This document shows positions 23,029 to 33,549 of a stretch of DNA of 46,109 nt, piece after piece; within the stretch, counting starts at the first letter, position 1, and every line of letters begins with the position of its first letter. Position numbers and translations under genes: made by a program. The DNA is from Gnetum montanum (taxonomy: Eukaryota > Streptophyta > Gnetopsida > Gnetales > Gnetaceae). Below the pieces are notes generated by a model that searched no databases, was not told the DNA's origin, and worked only from the letters and a program-made list of their open reading frames with translations. The DNA lies in NCBI GenBank assembly GCA_015680685.1, contig MNCI01027000.1, forward strand, positions 4,458-50,566. Reading direction: 5' to 3'.

Positions 23029-25806
23029 GCCCCTAAATGTGGACAACAAGAAGGAACCTCTTAAGGTGTGTCCAAGTGACCTTGGAGAGCTAGAGGACAA
23101 GCATCTCTTGAAAAACATGTAGAGCAAGAGACGTAATCATTTAGCATCCATCAAGAATTTTCTACTACTGCGTAGTCGGGATAGGTGGAAGGAGGAGCTG
23201 TTGAAGCACCTAAACAGGGACAACACCTCATGTTGTCCCCGAAGTGTGTTTAGGCTATCTGAGAAAGGTCCACGTTGGCAGTTGTGGAATTAAATTTTGG
23301 ACCTTTCATGGAATTTTCTCTTGAGGCCGTTAGGGACCAACTCACAGGGTTTCCATTATGGCCCGTCCTCTATAAAAGTGGTGCTTGGTACTTAGGAGAA
23401 ATGTATTAATTTTGGCATAATAAAAAAGAAGGTACCATAGTTGACATTTATGGTGTGTCTATAGATTTTTTTTCCAAGGCCATCTCAGAAGTGATAAACC
23501 TTTTGAATACAGGGCCAAAAGTTGCTCATCTGTCCACTTGCTCTGATGCTAATGCATGAAGAGTCTGGTTGGATAGGGCATACGACAAAGAGGACAATAC
23601 ATATGGAGAGTTGAAATTGGAAGAAAGGACATACTTCAAGATTGCTACGTATCACATCTTCCCCACAAGAGGATTAAACAAAATTTCAACATATGCAGTA
23701 AGAGGAAGTGAGATATTGATGGGAAAGTTTAATGCTAACCTTCCTCATATGTATCTCATGGAGATCTTGAGGTGGTTTGAAGAACACAAGATAGAGAAGT
23801 TTTTGTTTCCCTTCCTTTGTCTCATCAGGAAGCTATGAAAATGTGTTGGTATTCTGGGGTACACCAATGATGTTCCTAGAAGAGCCCAAAATGCTTCATT
23901 TGTTGAACTACTAAAGCCACTATCCCAAAGGAAGAGTGTTGGTGAGATACTAGAGCCAGATCAAGAACAAATGGTGGGGCCCACTAAAACTCAAACTACA
24001 GGGCCTAGCAAACTCCCAAGCACAGGGCCTAGTCAACAACAAGTAGAGCCCATCACTAGCGAACGAGACCAACTATTACCATTGCCATTGGATTATCGAC
24101 CATCGATGAGTCATCTCAGGGCCATCACTGACATGGTCAATTGGGGAAATTGTGATGTTGCTAATCTCTTCCATGTCATCAACAACACCATACGGTCCAT
24201 AGTTTCTATTGATCACACATGAGGTAAGGTGTCAATCCAAACAAGATGAGGGGAGACCCATTGGTCACAACAGATTTCAGGAAATGCTGCATCTTTCCAG
24301 GTGCAATTAGAAATGAGTGAAGGGGCCATAGTGGTGGTCATGTAGCACCAAAATGCAGTGGGAACTATAGAAGTGGTCATAGACCACATCAAAGAATCTG
24401 TTAATGTCCCTATTATGTCATTGATGGATTTCATAGGAGCACGCAATGCTCAAATTCTAGCCAATCCCTCAATGACTCCTACGGAGCATGAGGATGTCCT
24501 TGATCGATTACTGTAGACTGGACAAGTAATGATGTCCTTGTTCGACATCCCACAAGATGTCATAGTAGCACAATTAGACCTCATCTCCATCAAAGAAAAT
24601 TTGGTCATGGCAAAGATCATGGACAAGCATGTAGAAGAGGAGTTGGAAAGACTCCAAGAAAGGCTCGTTACTCTACAAGCTGCATAGTTGGACCCAACTT
24701 AGTTTGTTCCCACAAACTAGCTGGACACTTTCAAGACTAAGAAATGTAATAAGCTATTGGCAGAAAATAAAAGAATGGTGGAGAAGGAGAAGGTTGACTG
24801 GGATGCCTTCAAGGCATAAGTGCAAACCTATGTGCACACTAAGGCACTCAAAGCCTTACAGGAAGAGAATAAAAAACTTGCTACTAACAATCTTTAGTTG
24901 ACCACTGTGGAGAAATAGAAGAATGTTCTTGAAGAAAACTTTCAACAGTTACGAGAACAATTGGTCAAGGTTAGCCAAGACATGAACTATTTGGCTAGAG
25001 AGAATCGAACCCTCTCAATGGAGGAGGTACACGTAATTTTTCAAAAGATGGACATTGAAATAAGCATGTGGAAAAATGAGGCCAAGCGGCATGAAAATTT
25101 AAAGGATAATTTTAGAGACCAAGTGGGAATGTACAAGAAAGTTATGAAGAAGGAGATCCATATGGACAAGGCCCACATCAATACCTTTAGTGCTCAACAC
25201 ACTAATTGGCAAGTCATATTGGACACATATGCATTTGCCCACTAGGTAGAGCTTAAAAGTTGGGAACTGTAGATTCAAGATCTCATAGAGTACATGGAAT
25301 TGGCAAACCTACGGTATGCCAATCTAGCCATGTTAATAGGAGGATGCCCAAGAATAGAGCTCAAGAAGTAAGTAGCTGCCACCTATGCCAAATATGAAGC
25401 AAAATTTGCGAAGCACAAGAAAATATTGCAAAGGCTAGAAGTCGCAAATTTTGAACTAGAGGTGGTTAAGGCTAGCTAATAAGGATAAAAAGATGTTGCA
25501 GTAGACTTGGCTTGATGGCTTACAGATTTCCAAAAGTACAAGGACAAAGCCAGAGCCTATGAGGAGGAACAACGGTTGTTTGCGGCCTAGTATGTTAAAG
25601 CAAATCAAATGTTCCTACAACTACCATGTCCATGGAAGGTGTTGACTCCATCAAACATTGGAGCATTAGCATGGATAGCACAGGACCCCTAAACTAAAGA
25701 GGAAAAGCTCCAAGCACTATTATAGAGCCATCAAATTCCAAAACCTAGAGCATAAGACAAGGGGAAGTGTCCCATGGAGGAACCACCACCACTAGGAACC
25801 ACATGA
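23026..25806 (+). pseudogene. ORF2 of element D: 927 codons, one unbroken frame with many stops
   Basis: From the ATG at 23026 to the TGA at 25804-25806 the sequence stays in one frame without any visible frameshift, yet holds roughly 30 stop codons. The N-terminal domain has FGPFMEFSLEAVRDQL, GAWYLGEMY-FWHNKKEGT, TYHIFPTRGLN and NANLPHMYLMEILRWFEE. A Pro/Gln/Thr-rich linker follows (about 23960-24070), then a long coiled coil (24540-25500) with EELERLQERL, NRTLSMEEVHVIFQKMDI and IQDLIEYMELANLRYANLAM. The C-terminus is EEPPPLGTT. The N-terminal part resembles a plant-specific retrotransposon domain (recalled, not searched). Element F reads Gln where D has a stop in YxFWHNKK, showing CAA-to-TAA change. 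Function unknown; no membrane segment seen. Confidence 0.75.
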
Positions 25807-25990
25807 GTTCCTACAAAACTTTTTAATTTTAAAATTTTGTAATTTTTGTGTCTATGTCCCAATTTTGTTATATTCAATTCTCCACTATGGCATGAATAAA
25901 CTCCTAGTCAGTCAATAATCCCATACCTATCCACTGTGTAATCAATGGGGCTTGTTATCATTTTTTTTGACTCGAGGATGAGTTTTCATT

Positions 25991-26004
25991 CAGTCATGGG
26001 GGTA
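25991..26004 (+). other. Polypurine tract of element D
   Basis: CAGTCATGGGGGTA directly before the 3' LTR start TGATGAATC at 26005. Confidence 0.75.
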
Positions 26005-26870
26005 TGATGAATCATGATTCATAAGGCTCTACTATCAAAGCTACAATATCATGTACATGATATCAAGAACGTAATATTATGGCCTAGCTAGTGATATCGG
26101 ATGTGCGATATCATGACTCCTATGTGGGACTATAAATACACATGTAGGCGCAAGGAGTTAGAAGTCAGTTTTTAGAGTCAAGAAGTTAGTATTAGAGTAG
26201 GATATTTTTATCATCTTTTCCTCTTAACCCTTTCACTAGTGCATGTCCACAGTGTGATGATTGTAATTGTACATAATTGTTATTTGAGTGTGACATACTT
26301 GTACATGCACATGACCAAAAATAAAGATCAAGCTTACTTTGTCATTACAACATTCACTTAGTTTAAATATTTAACTATTATTTATTGCTTTCATAATTAA
26401 TCTCTCTCTACCTTCCTCTCCTATCGCTGTTAGTAAACATAGAATGAATATGACTTGATCATGAGCATTTAAGTGTGACTACTTGATATCCTAGTAGCAT
26501 ACCTAGGACATGTGCTTGGTAATCCCAGTAGTAGTACATGAGGTCCAAGATGTGTACGGATGATTAAGGAAAGGATGCTCATCATAGTTAGGCTAGCATA
26601 GATTCTCTTTCCTTTTTCCTTCTAGCTTAATTAAAGTTATTTCTCATTGCCTCCAGGAGTAGCACTAGGTTAGAAACCACATCATACAGCTCACTCTAGA
26701 CTAAACCATATGTGACAAAGCAGATACTAGTCCAAGTGGGAAGACAACGAACTATGATTAGCAAGTAACTATCTAGATACCACAACTAGCCCATCTATGG
26801 AGTTCAATTAGATCATGCATGAAATGCTCATATTCGTATGGTTGAGTTAGGGGTACCTCACCACTCATCA
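26005..26870 (+). repeat. 3' LTR of element D (866 bp)
   Basis: TGATGAATCATG..CCACTCATCA. TATAAATA at 26131-26138; U3 has GATATC, CGATATC and related palindromes. It aligns with 17976-18692 and, reversed, with 19020-19150. Right flank CCAAC is the target-site duplicate. Confidence 0.85.
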
Positions 26871-27659
26871 CCAACCATATGAATCACAAGCATTCATGCA
26901 TGATCCAGTCAAATTCCATGGATGGGACTAGTTAAGGCATCTAGATCACTATGCCTTGATTGTAGTTTTCTATCTTCTTAGTTGGACATGTATGATTTAG
27001 TCCAAAGTGAGGCATATGATGCTATCTAATACTATGCTACTCCTAATGATGATAAAGAGATGAATTAATTAACCTACTGAACAATGGAAAGTAAAATATA
27101 ACTAGCCTACATGTGATGTGTGTTCATTCTTAATCATTCGTACATTCCTTGGACTTTGTGAGACTAGTTTTTGGATTGCCAAGTACTTACACTTAAATGC
27201 TTATTATTAAGGTGTACGCATTCCACTTAATCACAAGAATATTAAATAGCAGTAAATGGAAACATTAAGTAAATAAAATAGTGAAAAATTAAACAAATAA
27301 ATAAATAAATAAATAAAGCAATAATAAATCTAAGTAAATGTGGCAATGATGGAGGTAGTCTCGATCTTTATTTTTAGTCATGTAATGTGTCTAAGTATGT
27401 CACACTTGAACAAGGTGTCATATGATTACAAACATCACATTGCAAGCATTTACTAGGAAATAATAGAACTAAAAAACCAATCTATGAAGAAGCTAACTAA
27501 AAACTAAAACTAAAACTGTCTTCTCTCTATGTCAACTGTGCACCTAAGTGCTATATTTAAAGGTTAGCATAGAGAAGGTGATATTGGATATCTGACATCA
27601 CTTCCTTGTCTATGATATCTAGCATCTAATATCAAGGCTAAAAAATTCATAACTCATCA
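26871..27659 (-). repeat. LTR-2 of element F, right piece
   Basis: Resumes the minus-strand LTR interrupted by D (CCAACCATATGAATC). It ends ACTCATCA against TATCCCCACAAC, the reversed polypurine tract. Compared with LTR-1 it lacks about 50 bp near 27180. An (AAAT)n run lies at 27294-27317. Its TATA box is altered (TATATTTAAAGG near 27553). Confidence 0.75.
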
Positions 27660-28175
27660 TATCCCCACAACTGAATTGTAAGTTCTTTTCTCATGTAACT
27701 CATCCTCAAGTTAAACAAAATGAGAAACAAGTTGTGGGGATATGATAAGTTACATGAGAAAACTCATCCTCAAGTTAAACAAAATGAGAAACAAGTTCTT
27801 TACAAAATATTGGGAAGGTATGGAATTATTTATTGGCTTAAATAAAAAATAAAAGAATTGACTCTTACATGCTTGTAGTGTGATGTTTGTAATCGTACAA
27901 CATCTTGTTCAAGTGTGATGTACTTGAACATGTTACATGACTAGAAATAAAGATCAAGATTACCTCCATAATTGCCACATTCACTTAGATTTATCATTTC
28001 CACAGTGGTGTTTCACAAAATTTGGAACATAATATTACAAGACACAAAACTAGGGAAGCTCATGTAGTTGCTGAAGGTGGTGGCTCCTCTATTGGATAGT
28101 TTCCTTTATCACCAACCTTGTGAAATTTATAGCAATCAAGCAATTCTTGCAATTTTTCTTCTTTCATCCATGGGT
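27660..28175 (-). mobile_element. Deleted interior 2 of the element F array
   Basis: Same organisation as 17520-17954: reversed polypurine tract, 3' region, antisense LTR fragment (27872-27998), ORF2 C-terminal piece, and the same breakpoint (CATGGGTTTAGGTACC). It also has an extra local rearrangement at 27660-27790, where a piece of about 45 bp is repeated directly and the polypurine-tract region recurs inverted. Confidence 0.7.
27872..27998 (+). repeat. Antisense LTR fragment inside deleted interior 2
   Basis: Matches 17651-17778 and is complementary to the poly(A)-signal region of the neighbouring LTR-2 (about 27325-27435). It is absent from the intact F 3' end. Confidence 0.7.
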
Positions 28176-29073
28176 TTAGGTACCCCTACACCCAACCATA
28201 TGAATCACAAGTGTTCACACATGATCTGATTGAATTCCATGGATGGGACTAGTTGTGGCATCTAGATCAGTATGCCTTGATCATAATTCACTATCTTCCC
28301 AGTTGGACTAGTGGTACCTTTGTCATGTATGATTTAGTCCAAAGTAAGGCATATGATGTTCACTAATCTTATGCTGCTCCTTATGATGATAAAGAGATGA
28401 ATTAATTAAGCTAATAAACAATGGAAAGTAAAATATAANTGGCACACCCAATGACATACACTTGGTAATCCTAGAAGTAGTCTCATGAAGTCCAAGACAT
28501 GTATGGATGATTAGGAGTAGATATCCATTGCATATAGGCTAGTTATATTTTACTTTCCATTGTTTATTAGCTTAATTAATTCATCTCTTTATCATCATAA
28601 GGAGCAGCATAAGATTAGTGAACATCATATGCCTTACTTTGGACTAAATCATACATGANCAAAATAGTAAATAATTAAATAATTGAATAAATAAATAGTT
28701 AAATCCATAATAAATCTAAGTGAATGCAGCAATGATGAAGGTAATCTCAATCTTTATTTCTAGTCATGTAATGTGTCCAAGTATGTCACACTTGAACAAG
28801 ATGTTGTACAATTATAAACATCATATTGTGGGCATGCACTGAGAAATAATAGGACTAAAAAAACAATCTACAAAGAAGCAAACTAAAAATTGAAACTAAA
28901 ACTATTTTCTCTCTAGCTCAACCATGCACCCAAGTGTTGTATTTATAGGTTAGCATGAAGGAGGTGATATTGGATATCTGACATAACTTCCTATGCTCTG
29001 ATATTGGGTATCTGATATCAGGGCCCTGATATCAAATACCCTATATCAGAGCCAATAGATTTATGACTCATCA
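28176..29073 (-). repeat. LTR-3 of element F
   Basis: Minus-strand LTR lacking its last dozen bases (starts AGGTACCCCTACACCC in + coordinates, fused to interior 2) and ending GACTCATCA at 29073 before the polypurine tract. TATA at 28940-28947 (reversed). U3 has TGATATTGGGTA (28999-29010) and TGATATCAGGGCCCTGATAT. The central part 28440-28658 is a mis-oriented contig. Confidence 0.75.
28440..28658 (+). other. Mis-oriented contig inside LTR-3
   Basis: Bounded by Ns at 28439 and 28659. Positions 28543-28658 are the exact reverse complement of 28323-28438 (116 bp, no mismatch seen). Flipped, it overlaps the left contig and continues the LTR. This is an unmerged overlap placed backwards, not a biological hairpin. 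Confidence 0.9.
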
Positions 29074-29400
29074 TACCCCCAAAATTGAATGAAAACTCAT
29101 CCTCGAGTTAAACAAAATGAAGAATAAGTTCTTTACAAAATATTGGGAAGGTATGGAATTATTGACTAACTTAAATAACAAACAAAAAAATTGACTCTTA
29201 CATGCTATAGTCGTGTTTCACAAAAATTGGAAAATAATATTACAAGATGCAAAACTGGTGAAGCTCATGTAGTTCCTGAAGGTGATGGCTCCTCCATTAG
29301 ATGCTTCCCTTTGTCGCCAAGCTTGTTAAATTTGTAGCAATCAAATAATACCTACAATTTTTCTTCTTCTATTTGTGGGTCATGTACTATCCAGGCTACT
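29074..29400 (-). pseudogene. Element F 3' region and ORF2 C-terminus
   Basis: Minus strand: from 29400 the ORF2 resumes with VAWIVHDPQIEEEKL, continues to KGKHLMEEPSPSGTT and stops at 29267-29265 (TGA). Element D reads LAWIAQDP and EEPPPLGTT at the same places. The rest is the 3' untranslated region and the reversed polypurine tract (29074-29080). The upstream part of the gene is at 42306-44910; element E separates the two. Confidence 0.8.
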
Positions 29401-30328
29401 TAATGAGTTATCGTTGGTTGGTTACATCATTATTGTTTGGTTGGGTCAATGTGGCCTCATCCACAAGGCCCCATCGACACATTTCAACCTACACCAATGA
29501 TGCCTCATAAATGTGGTATTTATTCATTACCTATAAATACATGCCTACCCACCACTTTTATGGGGAGTCCATATTTCAATTTTAGTGAAGCTCTTGCATT
29601 TTTTCCATTCAAAATTAGAATTTTTTCCCTAAGTTTCCATAATAGGAGTCATTGAGTGTACAAATCTTTATTTGAGCATTGTTGTACCTGAGAAAAATAG
29701 TGTGCAGTAATAAAGATGAGCTTTTTCATAAACCTTGTAACATTTTGAATAGATTAGCTCTTTTATTTATGCATTCAATGTTTTTAGTTATTTGTTAATT
29801 ATTCTCAATTATTTCACAATTATTTACCTGCAACTAAGTTAATGAGATTATTAAGCTATATAGATTAAATACATAAGTATGACCACTTTGAGCATAACAC
29901 GTATTCACTTGGTAATCCCAGCAGCATTATCACTTGGTATGCCTAGTAGCATTGCATTTGGTTGCTTAGTAGTGAATACGTGGATTCAAGGCATGTATGA
30001 AAAGTGGGAATAGATTCTTATGTTAGGATTAGTTAAATGATTAGCTAATTTACAATTTAGATTAGTTAATTAAACTCCTTTAATCTACATTTTGAGCACC
30101 CAAGATATAAAATACAAAATGATAAAAATCAGATGCCTCAGTTACACTTAACCATACCAACAAATGTCATAGCTGTATTTGGGAGGATAATGATTAACTT
30201 TAAGGTTAGATTCACTTCCTAAAAGGCTAGTGAATTAGAAATGATAAGGTCTATAGAATTTGACCGAGTCACATGTGAACACTTCATGATTCATATAGTT
30301 GGATGTAGAGGTACCTCTTTGCTCATCA
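29401..30328 (+). repeat. 5' LTR of element E (928 bp)
   Basis: TAATGAGTTATC..GCTCATCA; the ends differ from the 3' copy (TGATGAGTCATC..ACTCATCA) by transitions. TATAAATA at 29532-29539; AATAAAGATG near 29709. U3 has GTGGCCTCATCCACAAGG. Confidence 0.9.
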
Positions 30329-30329
30329 T

Positions 30330-30347
30330 TGGTGCCATTGTTGGGGA
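30330..30347 (+). other. Primer binding site of element E
   Basis: TGGTGCCATTGTTGGGGA, one base after the LTR. Compared with the complement of plant tRNA-Asp (TGGCGCCGTTGCCGGGGA) the differences are C-to-T or G-to-A, three of the four at CpG sites. Confidence 0.8.
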
Positions 30348-30484
30348 CCTTATTTGTGGAACGTGTGCTATTTAGGTCTAAGTGAATATCACTAATATCA
30401 TAGTATGAACCTAAGATCATATCATTCCCACTATACATAAACTATAAAATCACACTAATAATTTCATTTTTTTTATCTTTTTCT

Positions 30485-32899
30485 CATAATCATGACGATA
30501 CTAAACCACAAGTCCCACAAGAATGCAAGGTGGTATACACTCGTCTAGATGAGTTTGTATCAAATTTCACCTTTGTCCTACATCAAGATGAACAAATGTG
30601 ATAGTGTGATATGGAAGGCAATGTTGTTTTGCCCCATAATAGATCTATGCCTAAAGAAGTTAGGCATAGAAAATCTTCACAAAGAGTACATTATGGATGG
30701 ATATGACACTTGGAACTATCATCCCACTAAAACACAATGTAAGCAAGACACACGTTAGGAGAGACTCCATGAAGCCACAAAGGAAAAACATTACACTAAT
30801 CCCTTGTTCCTAATAGATTAGAAGGAAAATGAAGATCCTCCTTTGGAAGAATCTCAACATGAAGATTCTCCATCCCCTACTAATGATGATGAGGTGTGAA
30901 CTTGACCCTGTGATCAACTATTCATAAATTAGGTTCAAGGAAGAGTGATATCCAAAGTAGGAACTTGGGTGAACATCACAATAACAAGGGATCTAATGAT
31001 GGAGATCATAAAAAGAATAAGAGTGGTGGTGGAAACCATGGTTGTGGTGGCAGTCCACCTTCCTCTTCATCCTCTTTATCTGATTCCAAAAATCCCTCTT
31101 CATCTGATGATTCTCATATAAGCCACTATCAAAACAACTATGATGAAGGTGATCGATGAAATAATAATGATCATGAAGGCCATCAAAATCAAAGGGATGG
31201 TCAAAACCATCATTAGTGTCACCAATATAGTGATGACAATGAACCTTTACTAGTGACTTGAAGTATGCTTAACATTGTGGAGGTAGTAAGAATTCCAACT
31301 AGGCATATGAAGCTTAGTCAGATCAAATGTCTAGATATGAACAATATCCTAAGATTTGAGGGAGGATATAATTATAATCCCTAGATACATCTGCAAACTT
31401 TTCAAGATTCTTGTGCTTTACAAAACATTGATAATGAGTGACAGAAACTCAAGCTTTTCCCAAGGACACTCATTAAGGAAGCTGAAAGTTGGTATGGGTC
31501 CTTAGAACCAAAATCTATCCATAGATGGAGTACCATGTTAGAACTATTTAATGAAAAATATCAAACCTCTAGAGTGTTTAATCTAAGAAGAAAAATCCAA
31601 GGCTAGAAATAAGGAGCACGTGAACCGTTGGATGTCACCATGGGCCAATACTATTCACTCCTACACAGATGTCCTAGCCATGGTTACTCTCAAAGAGAAC
31701 AACTTTTCCACATCATAGATGGGCTTAGGGAAAAAACAAGAAGAACCCTTGGAATGTATGCCCAAGGGAGGTTATCTAAAATAAGAGCAGATCAGATCCA
31801 AAGGTTAATTGAGTCGATAGAAAAAGAAGAAGGTGAGCTATGAAAAAGGAAGAGTGTTGAAGAGCATAATAGGAACCCATCCATCAGAAAATGAGAGGTT
31901 TGATTTTGTAATAAGGAGGACTCACCACTTGATGAAGTGGTGAATAGAAAGACCTTGACTATCCAAAAAAAAAAATTTAACATTTTAGTCAAGGTTGACA
32001 AGTTATGAAACTCTTTGGATGAAAATTTTCAAATGAATTTGAAAATTGTTGAAGAATCCAAAAAGCAACATAGTGATCATAATCCTAGATGGTGAAAAGA
32101 AGTTGAACATGCCTACCGAAAAGGTAAGGGAAAAGCTGCTATAGTAGAGGAAGTTGTGGAGTCTGACTCTGATAATGAAATCGAATATGACATCTATCAA
32201 TATGAATATCCAAATGGATGCTAGCCTATGGTGTTACACTTAAAAGATTCTAGACTATATGCATTGAACCCTTGCCTAGCACATAGACAAGGTCCAAGAT
32301 GATTGCGTTATCCTCAAGGCAATCCAAGATAGTTCCACCAGCAAAAACAAGCTTACTACCCAAGTGGAACTCCTCCACAACCTTATGAACAACACCAATA
32401 GTGGTACAAACCAAAATCATAGGGAATGCCACTACCAAGGTAGTAGTACCCTTGTAGGTAACCAAATCCATATGGGTACTATGTTTAGCAACCCATCTAC
32501 CTTAGAATTTTGGCAAGTTATGCATCATTCCAACATCACTTTTATCCTTCAGAGTACCACTGAACACATTCACCATCTACTTGGGAGGAAAACCCATAAT
32601 AGTATTCTTATCATCCTCCACATTCCTCTGCACCTACAGCTCCACCTTCAACTTAGTTATCTCCTACTCCATCCATGCAAGGTAAAATTCCTCCATAGCC
32701 ATAGCAACAAAATGCTACAAGGGTTGTACACTCACAACCAAGTTTTCAACCAAGTGGTCTAGATAATTGATCAAGGAAACAACCTTTCTTCTAGCCTAGT
32801 AGCCCTCTCCATTCCTCACAACGTACTCTAGATGATCACCCTGTATCTCTTGTACCCTCATCCTCTGAATCAAATACCTTTGAGCACCCTTCAAACCAA
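30485..32899 (+). pseudogene. Gypsy gag of element E, decayed
   Basis: Most of the reading frame is shared from about 30490 to the protease. An N-terminal part (VPQECKVVYTRLDEFV) is followed by local frameshifts near 30600-30720 and a Gly/Ser/Asn/Asp-rich segment (30965-31160). The gag core comes at 31410-31770: DNE-QKLKLFPRTLIKEA, SWYGSLEPKSIHRWSTMLEL, FNEKYQT, then REPLDVTMGQYYSLLHRCP and TLGMYAQGRL. The C-terminal third is Tyr/Pro/Gln-rich (YYPSGTPPQPYEQHQ, PNPYGYY). No CCHC knuckle is seen. The stops are mainly TAG. Element D has the same core at 19360-19710. Confidence 0.8.
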
Positions 32900-33475
32900 G
32901 TGCCACCTAGGATCTGCATTGTGATGCTAACTCATGTTATTTCTGATTGGATCAAGTTTGGCAACCTTCCTACAAAAATATCTAATCTAGGAAGTTCACT
33001 CATCTTTCTACAGATTGCTAGACAAGAACCATGCAAGGCTCTTCTTAACTTTGGTTCTAGAGTTAACCTCAGCTCCCATGATATGTACAAAGCCTAGAAC
33101 CTACCACCTCTTAAGAAGAATAACATCCATTTAGAATTAGCAGATCAGTCAATTATGATCCCTTTAGGATTAGTATAGGACATTGTAACCATAGTTTGTG
33201 GGTGATCCTACCCTACTGATTTTCTGGTAATCAAGGTGGACAACTACAAAAGTGACTTTCCCATCATCATGGGAAGGGCTTGGTTAATCACGGTTGATGC
33301 ATAAATGGATATAAGGGACTTATCTCTCGAAATATCTAAGAGGAATGAGTTATGAAAAATTGAGAAGAATTTTATTCCATGCATCATGTACAGCAATAAT
33401 AGGTGCAATTTCATGCAAAATATTTGGTTAATCAGAAGCATATACATGAAGGCATGAAATCACTATGCATAGAAA
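32900..33475 (+). pseudogene. Aspartic protease domain of element E pol
   Basis: In the gag frame. The active-site region reads ALLNFGSRVNLSSHDMYKA; Athila-type proteases have LLDLGAS here, so the catalytic Asp is Asn (G-to-A). It continues LPPLKKNNIHLELADQSIMI, then KSDFPIIMGRAWL (GRPFL-like) and an MDIRDLSLEIS tail. This normally cuts the gag-pol polyprotein; here it cannot be active. Confidence 0.8.
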
Positions 33476-33549
33476 ATTAATATTCAATAGTGTCTATACG
33501 TAGTAGCCACAAAGCAGGAGGACACCTAGTGGCTGATAGCTGATTCAAA

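Larger units (their letters stand above)
17976..26870 (+). mobile_element. Element D: non-autonomous gypsy element with gag and ORF2, no pol
   Basis: 8.9 kb, with LTRs 17976-18692 (continued in the mis-oriented piece) and 26005-26870. Flanked by CCAAT (17971-17975) and CCAAC (26871-26875), a 5-bp target-site duplication with one C-to-T change; the target is LTR-2 of element F. The interior holds gag (19152-21041), a T-rich spacer, an internal promoter-like module and ORF2 (23026-25806). The protease, RT, RNase H and integrase present in E between 33000 and 35840 are absent; gag passes straight into the spacer. It would depend on a partner such as an intact relative of E. Confidence 0.85.

Noticed and set aside
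28323-28658. Large perfect palindrome as a biological hairpin or foldback element
   Set aside because: Bounded by Ns, and identical without decay in a heavily decayed region; explained by contig misplacement.
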